Shown one piece after another: positions 27,336 to 35,885 of a stretch of DNA of 64,000 bases; positions within the stretch are counted from its first letter, which is position 1, and each line of letters begins with the position of its first letter. This DNA comes from Actinacidiphila cocklensis (GTDB lineage Bacteria > Actinomycetota > Actinomycetes > Streptomycetales > Streptomycetaceae). Position numbers and translations under genes: made by a program. The notes below the pieces were generated by a model. That model did not search any database. It saw nothing but the letters and a program-made list of their open reading frames with translations, and was not told where the DNA came from. Where the stretch lies: contig NZ_CAJSLV010000061.1 in assembly GCF_907177275.1 (NCBI RefSeq), positions 1 to 64,000 of the forward strand, in the 5' to 3' direction.

Positions 27336-28604
27336 TCAGCCGGTGTAGACGCCGGACTTGACGGCGACCCACTTGCCGGCCTTGACCTGGTAGACGGTCA
27401 GCTGCTTGTTGGTGGTGTCACCGAACTCGTCGAAGGAGACGTGGCCGGCGACGCCGTCGAGGTCGGTCTTCTGGACGGCGTCGATGAGGGCCTTGCGGGC
27501 GTCGGGCATCGCGGGCAGCTTGCCGCCGTTGGCGTCCATGACGACCTTGACCGCCTTGATGATCGCGGTGGTGGCGTCGTAGGTGTAGCCGCCGTAGGTG
27601 CCGTAGTCGCCGGGGTAGCCCTTGGACTTGTAGGCGTTGATGAAGTCGGTGGCCGTCTGCAGGGTGCTGACGGGGACGCCGACCGAGGTGACCAGGTCGC
27701 CTTCCGCGGCGGCGCCCGCGGTCTTGATGTACGTGTCGGAGTACATGCCGTCGCCGCCCATGAGCGGGATCTTGACGCCGGCTGCCTTGAGCTGCTTGGT
27801 GATCAGCTCGGACTCGTCGTACTGGCCGCCGTAGTAGACCAGGTCGGCGTGCGAGTTCTTGATCTTGGTGACCAGGGTGGAGTAGTCGTTGTCACCGGTG
27901 TTGACGTGGTCGGTGCCGGCGATCTTGCCGCCGAGGCTGCTGAACTTCTGGTTGAAGATGGCCGCGAGGCCGGCGCCGTAGGTCTGCTTGTCGTCGACGA
28001 CGAAGGCGCTCTTCTTCTTGAGGGTGTTGTACGCGTAGTCGCCCGCGAAGCCGCCCTGGTTGGCGTCGGTGGTGGCGGTACGGAAGTAGGTGGGGAAGGG
28101 CCGGGTCTTCTTGCCGGTGGCCCAGTCCTTGCCCTGGGTCAGGGCCGGGTTGGTGTTGGCCGGCGAGATCTCCACCATGTTGGCGGTCGCGAAGACCTGC
28201 TGCATCGACACGGCGACGCTGGAGTTCAGCGGGCCGATCGCGGCGATGACGCTGTCGTCGGAGGTGAAGGCGGTGGCGTTCTGCTGGCCGGTGGCCGGCT
28301 GCGCCTTGTCGTCCTTCGCGGAGATCTTGAAAGTGACGCCGGGAACCAGGTTCTTGGCGTTGGCGTCGTCGGCCGCGATCTGCGCGCCGTACTGGAGCCC
28401 GAGGCCGGTGGCCGAGTTCGGGCCGGTCAGGGGGGCGTCGACGCCGATCACCACGGTGACGTTCTTCGTGGCACTGGTGGAGCTGCCGCCTGAGCCCCCG
28501 CTGCTGCCGCCCTTGTCATCGTCGCTACGCGAGCCGCAAGCAGTGAGAGTAAGGGCTCCTGTGGTGAGTACGGAGGTCAGAATCAGCAAGGAACGGTGTC
28601 GCAC
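27336..28604 (-). CDS. livK: Branched-chain amino-acid binding lipoprotein
   Basis: A 422-residue type I periplasmic-binding protein. The signal peptide ends in the lipobox LTAC with lipidated Cys23, followed by a Ser/Gly-rich linker. The mature part has VVIGVDAPLTGPNSATGLGL, AIGPLNSSVAVSMQQVF, EISPANTNPALTQG and DGMYSDTYIKTAG, all typical of LivJ/LivK-type receptors. It captures branched-chain amino acids outside the membrane and delivers them to LivHM. GTG 28604 has AAAGGA 6 nt upstream. First gene of livKHMGF, transcribed from the long intergenic region before it. Confidence 0.95.
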   Translation of the reverse strand: MRHRSLLILTSVLTTGALTLTACGSRSDDDKGGSSGGSGGSSTSATKNVTVVIGVDAPLTGPNSATGLGLQYGAQIAADDANAKNLVPGVTFKISAKDDKAQPATGQQNATAFTSDDSVIAAIGPLNSSVAVSMQQVFATANMVEISPANTNPALTQGKDWATGKKTRPFPTYFRTATTDANQGGFAGDYAYNTLKKKSAFVVDDKQTYGAGLAAIFNQKFSSLGGKIAGTDHVNTGDNDYSTLVTKIKNSHADLVYYGGQYDESELITKQLKAAGVKIPLMGGDGMYSDTYIKTAGAAAEGDLVTSVGVPVSTLQTATDFINAYKSKGYPGDYGTYGGYTYDATTAIIKAVKVVMDANGGKLPAMPDARKALIDAVQKTDLDGVAGHVSFDEFGDTTNKQLTVYQVKAGKWVAVKSGVYTG

Positions 28605-29110
28605 GGTCAGTCCTTTCCCCTGGCGCGGCCGTCTCTGATGAGAGGCCGAGTCGCGCGCTGGAACCCGAACTGACAAATCCGGAGGCGCGGTGACTGGGCG
28701 TGACTCTAGGCCCGGTTCGGGGAGTGAGGCAGAGGTGCGGGGAAGAGTGTGACTGTCTTGTTATGCCAATCGGAAACTCTTGAGCTTCCCTTGAGATTAG
28801 CTGCGGCTTTTGGGTGCATTGCTCCCCCGTCCGGATGCTGAGAACCCGCACTTCCGGTGGCGCGTACGCGACTTGTCGCCGGTCACGGGTCCGATCCGGC
28901 CCGAACCCGGCAGATCGGGTCGGCAGGAATATCCCCCGGCGCCGCGGGTAGGGACCCGCGGGGCTGCCAGCGGGTTTCCCTATTGCGTCCGTGTTACGCA
29001 GCGTTAATTGCCGTCGAAAGGCATTTCCCGCCGTGGCCGAAAGGCGGCGCCCCCGGCGGCCGTTGCTGTCGGGGGCGCGCTGAAGTCAGGACCAATATCG
29101 CGGTGACGCA
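28605..29110. other. Intergenic region: livK promoter and pyk 3' end
   Basis: About 500 nt without a gene. It holds the pyk terminator (29047-29078) and the livK promoter/leader. Bases ~28740-28830 are clearly AT-richer than the surroundings and contain a direct CTTGAG repeat, a plausible place for the promoter; I could not fix a -35/-10 pair. No ORF with coding character was seen. Confidence 0.5.
29047..29078 (-). terminator. pyk terminator
   Basis: GCGCCCCCG at 29047-29055 pairs with CGGGGGCGC at 29070-29078 (9 bp, 14-nt loop), starting about 33 nt past the pyk stop codon. No T-tract. Confidence 0.75.
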
Positions 29111-30547
29111 TTACGCGTTCGGCGCGTCGTCCTCGCCGATGTGGTGGACCCGGACCATATTGGTGGTGCCCGCCATTCCGGGCGGCGAGCCGGCCGTGAT
29201 GATGACGACGTCGCCCTTCTTGCAGCGGCCGATCCGCAGCAGCTCCTCGTCCACCTGCTGCACCATCTCGTCGGTGGTCTGCACCGTCGGGCCGAGGAAG
29301 GTCTCCACGCCCCAGGTCAGGTTCAGCTGCGAGCGGGTGGCCTGCTCGGGGGTGAAGGCCAGCACCGGGATCGGCGAGCGGTAGCGGGACAGCCGGCGGA
29401 CGGTGTCGCCGGACTGGGTGAAGGCGACCAGGAAGCGGGCGCCGAGGAAGTCGCCCATCTCGGCGGCGGCCCTGGCCACCGCACCGCCCTGGGTACGCGG
29501 CTTGTTCTGGTCGGTGAGCGGCGGCAGCCCCGCGGTGAGCATGTCCTCCTCGGCGGCGGCCACGATCCGCGACATCGTCTTGACCGTCTCGATCGGGTAC
29601 TTGCCGACGCTGGTCTCGCCGGACAGCATCACCGCGTCGGTGCCGTCCATCACCGCGTTGGCCACGTCGCTGGCCTCGGCGCGGGTCGGGCGGGAGTTGT
29701 CGATCATCGAGTCCAGCATCTGGGTGGCGACGATGACCGGCTTGGCGTTGCGCCGGGCGAGCGCCACGGCCCGCTTCTGCACCAGCGGCACCGCTTCGAG
29801 GGGCATCTCGACGCCGAGGTCGCCGCGGGCGACCATGATGCCGTCGAAGGCGTCGACGATCTCCTCCAGGTTGTCGACCGCCTGCGGCTTCTCGATCTTG
29901 GCGATCACCGGGACCCTGCGGTCCTCCTCGGCCATGATCCGCAGCACGTCCGCGACGTCCCGCCCCGAGCGGACGAAGGACAGCGCGATCACGTCGGCGC
30001 CGGTGCGCAGGCCCCAGCGCAGGTCGCGGATGTCCTTCTCGGACAGCGCGGGCACCGAGACCGCGACACCCGGCAGGTTGAGGCCCTTGTTGTCGGAGAT
30101 CATGCCGCCCTCGATGCACATGGTGTGCACCCGCGGCCCCTCCACGTCGGTGACCTCCAGGGTGACCCGGCCGTCGTCGACCAGGATGCGCTCGCCGCGC
30201 GCCACGTCCGCGGGCAGGCCCTTGTACGTGGTGCCGCAGATCTGCTGGTCACCCTCGATGTCGTCGGCGGTGATGGTGAACTCGTCGCCGCGTTCAAGCA
30301 GTACCGGACCCTCTGCGAAACGTCCGAGCCTGATCTTCGGGCCCTGAAGGTCCACCAGGATGCCCACGCTGCGCCCGGTCTCGTCGGACGCCTTGCGCAC
30401 CCGTCGGTAGCGGTCCTCGTGCTCGGCGTAGCTTCCGTGGCTCAGGTTCAGGCGTGCCACGTCCATCCCGGCCTCGACCAACGCCTTGATCTGGTCGTAG
30501 GAGTCGGTGGCGGGACCCAGGGTGCAGACAATTTTCGCTCGGCGCAT
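29111..30547 (-). CDS. pyk: Pyruvate kinase
   Basis: A 478-residue glycolytic enzyme converting phosphoenolpyruvate and ADP to pyruvate and ATP. It starts MRRAKIVCTLGPATDS, the usual N-terminus, at ATG 30547. Active-site segments include ARLNLSHGSY (substrate Arg, Asn and His/Ser), AKIEKPQAVDN with the catalytic Lys, and VARGDLGVEMP (metal-binding Glu/Asp). The C-terminal regulatory domain has FTQSGDTVRRLSRYRSP, where allosteric effectors bind. An inverted repeat and an operator-like palindrome lie in the 5' region (30569-30633). Monocistronic, with its own terminator. Confidence 0.98.
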   Translation of the reverse strand: MRRAKIVCTLGPATDSYDQIKALVEAGMDVARLNLSHGSYAEHEDRYRRVRKASDETGRSVGILVDLQGPKIRLGRFAEGPVLLERGDEFTITADDIEGDQQICGTTYKGLPADVARGERILVDDGRVTLEVTDVEGPRVHTMCIEGGMISDNKGLNLPGVAVSVPALSEKDIRDLRWGLRTGADVIALSFVRSGRDVADVLRIMAEEDRRVPVIAKIEKPQAVDNLEEIVDAFDGIMVARGDLGVEMPLEAVPLVQKRAVALARRNAKPVIVATQMLDSMIDNSRPTRAEASDVANAVMDGTDAVMLSGETSVGKYPIETVKTMSRIVAAAEEDMLTAGLPPLTDQNKPRTQGGAVARAAAEMGDFLGARFLVAFTQSGDTVRRLSRYRSPIPVLAFTPEQATRSQLNLTWGVETFLGPTVQTTDEMVQQVDEELLRIGRCKKGDVVIITAGSPPGMAGTTNMVRVHHIGEDDAPNA

Positions 30548-30568
30548 GTGTCGAGCGTATGACTTACT

Positions 30569-30606
30569 CGTTGGTAGCCAGGACCACTGGAGGCAACTGA
30601 CCAACG
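30569..30606 (-). promoter_or_regulatory. Hairpin in the pyk 5' region
   Basis: CGTTGGT at 30569-30575 pairs with ACCAACG at 30600-30606; an inner CCAG/CTGG stem lies between. It sits 22-59 nt upstream of the pyk ATG, where it could be a leader RNA hairpin or an operator. Confidence 0.45.
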
Positions 30607-30621
30607 ACGTCTGGATTAAAG

Positions 30622-30633
30622 GTTGTTGACAAC
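30622..30633. promoter_or_regulatory. Palindrome GTTGT-TG-ACAAC upstream of pyk
   Basis: A 12-nt inverted repeat with 5-nt arms about 75 nt upstream of the pyk ATG and about 190 nt upstream of the divergent nucleotidase gene. On the minus strand it is followed by TTTAATCC, a possible -10 region. The role as a repressor site is inferred. Confidence 0.35.
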
Positions 30634-30818
30634 TCTCGAAGTGTGCGGGCCATCGCTCGGATGAGCGTCGGGGCGGCGGTGCGGGCCGGTCGGGGGAGGG
30701 CCGCGCCGGCGGTCGTCAGCAGCCGTTAACCTGCGGGGTCTGTTGCCGGGGCACTCCCCTGGTCCAGAATCTACGCGCGTTGTGTCCTCAGCACGGCCGT
30801 GAACGTCAAGGAGACGAG

Positions 30819-32639
30819 ATGCCGCTCAACCGCAGGGACTTCATCAACCGGTCGGCCGCCACCGGCGCCGGCGTGGCGCTGGCCGGCACCGCGGGCGCGG
30901 TCGCCGCGGCGGGCCCCGCGCAGGCCGCGGAGCAGGGCCAGGGCCACCAGCCGAAGACGTTCAGCCTGCGCGTGCTCGGCACCACCGACCTGCACGGGCA
31001 CGCCCTGAACTGGGACTACTTCACCAACGCCGAGTACGACGACGCCGCCCACAACGACGTCGGCCTGGCCAAGGTCGCCACCCTGGTCGAGCAGGCCCGT
31101 ACCGAGAAGGGCCACGACCGCACCCTGCTGATCGACGCGGGCGACATCATCCAGGGCACCCAGCTGTCGTACTACTACGCCCGGGTGGAGCCGATCACCG
31201 GCGCCCGGAGCGGCCCGCAGCACCCGATGGCGCTGGCCATGAACCACATGAAGTACGACGCGGCCGCGCTCGGCAACCACGAGTTCAACTACGGCATCCC
31301 GCTGCTGCGCGCCTTCCAGGACCAGTGCGACTTCCCGCTGCTGGCCGCCAACGCGGTGGACGCCACCACCCTCAAGCCCGCCTTCCCGCCCTACCTGGTC
31401 AAGGAGATCAAAGTGCACGGCGGCAAGCCGGTCAAGGTCGGCATCCTGGGCCTGACCAACCCCGGCATCGCGGTGTGGGACAAGGCCAACGTGCAGGGCA
31501 AGATGGCCTTCCCCGGCCTGGTCGAGCAGGCCAAGGTGTACGTCCCCAAGCTGCGCGCGCTCGGCTGCGACGTGGTGATCTGCACCGACCACTCGGGCCT
31601 GGACGGCAGCACCTCCTACGGCGACGCGGTGCCCTACCCGGAGAACGCCTCGTCGATGGTCGCCGCCCAGGTGCCCGGCATCGACGCGATCCTGGTCGGC
31701 CACACCCACGTCGAGCGCCCGCAGACCCTGGTCGTCAACGAGCAGACCGGCAAGACCGTGGTGCTCTCCGAACCGCTGTACTGGGGCATGCGGCTGTCGG
31801 TCTTCGACATCGACCTGACCTTCGACCGCGGCCGCTGGAACGTCTCCTCGGTCACCGCCGAGGTGCGCAACGCCAACACCGTCGCCGAGGACCCGCAGGT
31901 GGCCAAGCTGGTGCGGGACGAGCACCAGAAGGTCGTGGACTACGTCAACCAGATCGTCGGCACCTGCACGGCCGCCATGTCGGCGGCGCAGTCCACGTAC
32001 AAGGACACGCCGATCATCGACTTCCTCAACCTGGTGCAGTCCGACACCGTCAAGGCGGCGCTGGCCGGCACCTCGTACGCCTCGCTGCCGGTGCTCTCCG
32101 AGGCGTCGCCCTTCTCGCGGACCGCCGCGATCCCCGCCGGGCAGGTCTCGCTGCGCGACGTGGCCGGCCTGTACGTCTACGAGAACACCCTGGACGCCAA
32201 GATCCTCACCGGCGCCCAGGTCAAGGACTACCTGGAGTGGTCGGCGCGGTACTTCGTGCAGACCGCCCCCGACGCCCCGGTCGACGTCACCAAGCTCACC
32301 AACGCCGGCAACACCCCCGACTACAGCTACGACGTCCTCAGCGGGGTGTCGTACGACATCGACATCGCGCAGCCGGCCGGCTCGCGGATCGTGAACCTCA
32401 CCTACGGCGGGGCGCCGATCGACCCGGCCGCGCAGTTCGTGCTCGCGGTGAACAACTACCGCTCCAGCGGCGGCAGCAACTACCCGCACGTGGCGGCGGC
32501 GCAGTCGGTGTGGTCCAACTCCGGCGAGATCCGCAACACGATCATCGCGTGGGTGCAGGCGCACGGCACGATCGACCCGGCGACGTTCGGCACCGACCAG
32601 TGGCGGCTCACCCGCGCCGGAGTGCCGCTGTTCTCGTAG
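30819..32639 (+). CDS. Tat-exported 5'-nucleotidase / metallophosphatase
   Basis: A 606-residue exported phosphatase of the UshA/CpdB family. The N-terminus MPLNRRDFINRS carries a twin-arginine motif followed by a hydrophobic Ala-rich core ending at AQA, so Tat export is expected. The metallophosphoesterase domain has TTDLHGH, IDAGDII, GNHEFNYG and GHTHVERP (metal ligands); the C-terminal 5'-nucleotidase domain spans roughly residues 385-570. It likely scavenges nucleotides outside the cell; nucleotide versus cyclic-nucleotide specificity cannot be told. ATG 30819 has AAGGAG 6 nt upstream. Its 3' end overlaps the convergent desB-like gene by 32 nt. Confidence 0.92.
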   Translation: MPLNRRDFINRSAATGAGVALAGTAGAVAAAGPAQAAEQGQGHQPKTFSLRVLGTTDLHGHALNWDYFTNAEYDDAAHNDVGLAKVATLVEQARTEKGHDRTLLIDAGDIIQGTQLSYYYARVEPITGARSGPQHPMALAMNHMKYDAAALGNHEFNYGIPLLRAFQDQCDFPLLAANAVDATTLKPAFPPYLVKEIKVHGGKPVKVGILGLTNPGIAVWDKANVQGKMAFPGLVEQAKVYVPKLRALGCDVVICTDHSGLDGSTSYGDAVPYPENASSMVAAQVPGIDAILVGHTHVERPQTLVVNEQTGKTVVLSEPLYWGMRLSVFDIDLTFDRGRWNVSSVTAEVRNANTVAEDPQVAKLVRDEHQKVVDYVNQIVGTCTAAMSAAQSTYKDTPIIDFLNLVQSDTVKAALAGTSYASLPVLSEASPFSRTAAIPAGQVSLRDVAGLYVYENTLDAKILTGAQVKDYLEWSARYFVQTAPDAPVDVTKLTNAGNTPDYSYDVLSGVSYDIDIAQPAGSRIVNLTYGGAPIDPAAQFVLAVNNYRSSGGSNYPHVAAAQSVWSNSGEIRNTIIAWVQAHGTIDPATFGTDQWRLTRAGVPLFS

Positions 32640-34062
32640 GCACGTCGCAGGCGGCCGCGCCGTCGAGTCCGAAGGTGGTGAAGGCGGTCCTGGCCGGCAG
32701 CGGGTAGTGCTCCGCGCCGGTCAGCAGCCCCGTCAGGTCGTTGAGGATCACCGCGGACCGCCAGGCGGCCAGTCCCAGGTCCGGGGCGCCGACGCCGTGC
32801 GTGTGGCGTTCGGCGTTCTGGACGTAGACCCGGCCGGTGACCCGCCGGTCCAGCTCCAGGCGGTGCCGCGCGTCGATCCGCGGCCGGCCCGCGGCATCCC
32901 GCAGCACGTGGGGGTGCAGCGGGCCGAGGAGCTGGTCGAGCGGGCGCTCGCGGTACCCGGTGGCGAGCACCACCGCGCTGGTCACCAGGCGGGTGCGGGT
33001 GCCCTGGTCGGCGTGCTCCAGGTGCAGTTCGATGCCGGTGGTGCCGATCCGGCCGGCGGTGCGCACGGCCACCCCTGGCGTCAGCACCGCGTCCGGCCAG
33101 CCGCCGTCCAGGGTGCGGCGGTACAGCTCGTCGTGGATCGCGGTGATGGTCTCGGTGTCGATGCCCTTGTGCAGCTGCCACTGCTGCGGCACCAGCCGGT
33201 CGCGCACCGGCTCCGGCAGCCCGTGGAAGTAGCGGGTGTAGTCGGGCGTGAAGTGCTCCAGGCCGAGCCGGCTGTACTCCATCGGCGCGAAGGCCGGGGT
33301 CCGCGCCAGCCAGGTGATCGCCTCCCGGCCCGCGGGCCTGGACCGCAGCAGGTCGAGGAAGACCTCGGCGCCCGACTGCCCCGAGCCGATCACCGTGATG
33401 TGCTCGGCGGCCAGCAGCCGCTCCCGCTGCGGCAGGTAGTCCGCGGAGTGCACCACGGGTACGGTCGGCGTCTCGGCGAGCGGCCGCAGCGGCTCGGGTA
33501 CGTAGGGCGCCGTGCCGATGCCCAGTACCAGGTGCCTGGCGTACGTACGGCCCAGGGCCTCGGCCTCGCCGTGCACGTCGAGCTGGGTGTGGTCGACCTC
33601 GAAGTGGCCGCGCCCGGCGTCCCAGCGGACGGTGTCGACCTGCCGGCCGAAGTGCGTGGACGGCAGCGCGTCCGCGACCCACCGGCAGTAGGCGTCGTAC
33701 TCGGCCCGGTGCACGTGGAAGCGCTCGGCGAAGTAGAACGGGAACAGCCGATCGCGGGCCTTGAGGAAGTTCAGGAACGACCAGCGGCTCGCCGGGTCGG
33801 CGAGGGTCACCAGGTCGGCGAGGAAGGGCACCTGCAAGGTGGCGCCGTCGACCAGCAGCCCGGGGTGCCAGTGGAAGTCCTGCCGCTGGTCGTAGAAGGC
33901 CGTGGTCAGGCCGGGTACGGCGTCGGCGAGTGCGGCGAGCGACAGGTTGAACGGGCCGACGCCGACGCCCAGCAGGTCGAACGGCTCCTGCTGCTGGTCC
34001 TGCTGCGGTGCGGCTTCCGGTTCCTCCGCCGGCGGGTCCTCCGGTGCGGTCGAGGCGTTCAT
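32608..34062 (-). CDS. Lysine/ornithine N-hydroxylase, desB-like
   Basis: A 484-residue flavin monooxygenase of the IucD/PvdA/DesB family. The FAD site is DLLGVGVGPFNLSLAAL; the substrate pocket includes FHWHPGLLVDGATLQVPFL; the NADPH site is ITVIGSGQSGAEVFLDLL; ATGYRERPLDQLL is the conserved C-terminal motif. It hydroxylates the side-chain amine of lysine, ornithine or a derived diamine such as cadaverine, an early step in hydroxamate siderophore synthesis. A 30-residue Glu/Pro/Gln-rich leader precedes the core. ATG 34062 has GGAAGG about 10 nt upstream. The decarboxylase gene lies 40 nt upstream, so they form an operon. No NIS synthetase or acyltransferase gene follows. Confidence 0.9.
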   Translation of the reverse strand: MNASTAPEDPPAEEPEAAPQQDQQQEPFDLLGVGVGPFNLSLAALADAVPGLTTAFYDQRQDFHWHPGLLVDGATLQVPFLADLVTLADPASRWSFLNFLKARDRLFPFYFAERFHVHRAEYDAYCRWVADALPSTHFGRQVDTVRWDAGRGHFEVDHTQLDVHGEAEALGRTYARHLVLGIGTAPYVPEPLRPLAETPTVPVVHSADYLPQRERLLAAEHITVIGSGQSGAEVFLDLLRSRPAGREAITWLARTPAFAPMEYSRLGLEHFTPDYTRYFHGLPEPVRDRLVPQQWQLHKGIDTETITAIHDELYRRTLDGGWPDAVLTPGVAVRTAGRIGTTGIELHLEHADQGTRTRLVTSAVVLATGYRERPLDQLLGPLHPHVLRDAAGRPRIDARHRLELDRRVTGRVYVQNAERHTHGVGAPDLGLAAWRSAVILNDLTGLLTGAEHYPLPARTAFTTFGLDGAAACDVPTRTAALRRG

Positions 34063-34102
34063 CGGTGCTGAACCTTCCTTCTCTGGTACGGCGCCGGTCC
34101 GG

Positions 34103-35497
34103 TCACGGCGCCCCCTGGGTCTGCCTGGCCTGCGCGTCGGCCACCAGCCTGAGCAGGGCGTCGAGGTCCTGCGGGCGGATGTGCGGGTTGAGCAGGGTCG
34201 CCTTCAGCCACAGCCGGCCGTCCGCCGCCGCGCGGCCGAGCACCGCCCGCCCCTCGTACATCAGCTCCCGCCGCAGCGCCGCCACCTGCTCGTCGTCGGC
34301 GCCCGCGGGGCGGAAGAGCACCGTGCTGATCACCGGCGGCGCGTGCAGGTCGAGCGCAGGGTGCCGGTCGACCGCGGCGGCCAGCTGCCGCGCGTGCCCG
34401 CACACCGCGTCCACCAGGGCGCCGAGGCCCTCGCGGCCCAGCGCCCGCAAGGTGACGGCGATCTTCAGCACGTCGGGGCGGCGGGTCGTGCGCAGCGAGC
34501 GGCCCAGCAGGTCGGGCAGCCCGGCCTCGGTGTCGTCGGTGGCGTTGAGGTAGTCCGCCTGGTGGCCGAGCGGGCGCAGCGCGGTGCCGTCGGGTACGGC
34601 CAGCAGGCCGGCCGCGACCGGCTGCCAGCCGAGCTTGTGCAGGTCGAGGGTGACCGACACGGCCGACTGCAGCCCGTCGAGCTTGCCGGCCTCGTGCCGG
34701 CTGAACAGCAGCGGGCCGCCGTAGGCCGCGTCCACGTGCAGCTCGGCGCCGTGTTTCGCGGTGACCTGCGCGAGCTGCGGCAGCGGGTCGATCGCGCCGG
34801 TGTCCGTGGTGCCCGCGGTCGCCACGAGCAGGGCGCGGCCCGGGAGTTCGTCCAGGGCGGCGTCCACGTCGGCTGGGGCGAGCACGCCGGTGGGGGTGTC
34901 CACGACGACCGGCCGCGGCAGGCCGAGCAGCCAGGCGGCGCGCTGCACGCTGTGGTGGGCGTTCGCGCCGCACACCACCTGCACGCGCGGCCCGCCTGCC
35001 GCCCTCTCCCTGGCCAGCAGCAGGGCCAGCTGGTTGGACTCCGTCCCGCCGGTCGTCATCAGCGCGTCGGGCGCCGGCAGGTCCGGGTAGACCACCGCGG
35101 CCAGGGCGGCCGCGGTCCGCGTCTCGATCTCGGTCGCGGCGGGTGCCTGGTCCCACGAGTCCAGCGAGGGGTTGAGCGAGGCCGCGGCCAACTCCGCTGC
35201 CGCGGACAGGGCCAGCGGCGGGCAGTGCAGGTGGGCGGCGCAGTACGGGTCCGCCGGGTCGGCGGCCCCCCGCGCCATCTCCCGCACCAGCGTGTGCAGC
35301 GCCTCCTGGGCGCCGGTGCCGTGCGCCGGCAGGGGCCTGCCCAGGGCGCCGGCGACGCGTCTGGCGGTCTCCTTGGGACCGCCCGCCGGCAGCGGGCCGC
35401 CGCGGGCGGCCGTGCCCTCCTCCAGTGCGGTCAGCACCGTCTCGACCAGGGGCCGCAGTTCCGCCGGCCCTTGCCGGCCACCCGCCAGCCCGGGCAT
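34103..35497 (-). CDS. PLP-dependent lysine/diamine decarboxylase, desA-like
   Basis: A group II PLP decarboxylase of about 464 residues. TTGGTESNQLALLLAR is the phosphate-binding loop; HVDAAYGGPLLFS carries the Asp that pairs with the PLP ring nitrogen; the PLP lysine is in TLDLHKLGWQPV. With the adjacent N-hydroxylase it should give N-hydroxycadaverine or a related diamine. L-lysine, ornithine or 2,4-diaminobutyrate are all possible substrates. The start is uncertain: ATG 35497 (MPGLAGG) has GGAG directly against it, whereas TTG 35506 has GGAGG at 4 nt spacing. The upstream region is repeat-rich and shows no obvious DmdR iron box. Confidence 0.88.
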   Translation of the reverse strand: MPGLAGGRQGPAELRPLVETVLTALEEGTAARGGPLPAGGPKETARRVAGALGRPLPAHGTGAQEALHTLVREMARGAADPADPYCAAHLHCPPLALSAAAELAAASLNPSLDSWDQAPAATEIETRTAAALAAVVYPDLPAPDALMTTGGTESNQLALLLARERAAGGPRVQVVCGANAHHSVQRAAWLLGLPRPVVVDTPTGVLAPADVDAALDELPGRALLVATAGTTDTGAIDPLPQLAQVTAKHGAELHVDAAYGGPLLFSRHEAGKLDGLQSAVSVTLDLHKLGWQPVAAGLLAVPDGTALRPLGHQADYLNATDDTEAGLPDLLGRSLRTTRRPDVLKIAVTLRALGREGLGALVDAVCGHARQLAAAVDRHPALDLHAPPVISTVLFRPAGADDEQVAALRRELMYEGRAVLGRAAADGRLWLKATLLNPHIRPQDLDALLRLVADAQARQTQGAP

Positions 35498-35885
35498 CTC
35501 CTTCAACGGTCCTCCCCGTATCGCTCCTCCCCCAGCACAACGACCCACTCCCCACGCCGGGCACGCACTTTCCCTGCGGGGTGCTCCGACGTTCCCGCCT
35601 GCGGCCCGGTGGGGGCTTGTCGCGCAGTTCCCCGCGCCCCTGGAAAAACGCCCGCCCTTCGCGGACGACGCGAGCCGCCCGCCAGGGGCAGGCGCAGCGC
35701 GCAGGGGGACGCGGGCCAGAAAGGGGCGCGGGGAACTGCGCGCTCAGCCCGGACGGCGGGAAAGAAGGCAACGCCACAGCAAGTGGCACCCCCAGGCGGC
35801 GCTGGGGGCGGAACTGCGCGCCCAGCCCCCACCCGGGGGGGGAGGTCCCGGGAAGGGAGGGCGGGGCAACCCCCGGGGGGAAAGC
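35498..35885. repeat. Repeat-rich intergenic region, desA / pepN
   Basis: A 388-nt gap with no credible gene. A perfect 21-bp inverted repeat lies at 35621-35641 and 35722-35742 (one arm begins CGCGCAGTTCCCCGCGC). A partial third copy of the GAACTGCGCG core is at 35811-35820. Directly after the pepN stop, 35808-35885 on the minus strand repeats a C/G-block element also seen at 51131-51165 and 59174-59235. The desA promoter must lie here. I remember similar AGTTCCCCGCGCCCC elements as very common between Streptomyces genes. Confidence 0.8.
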
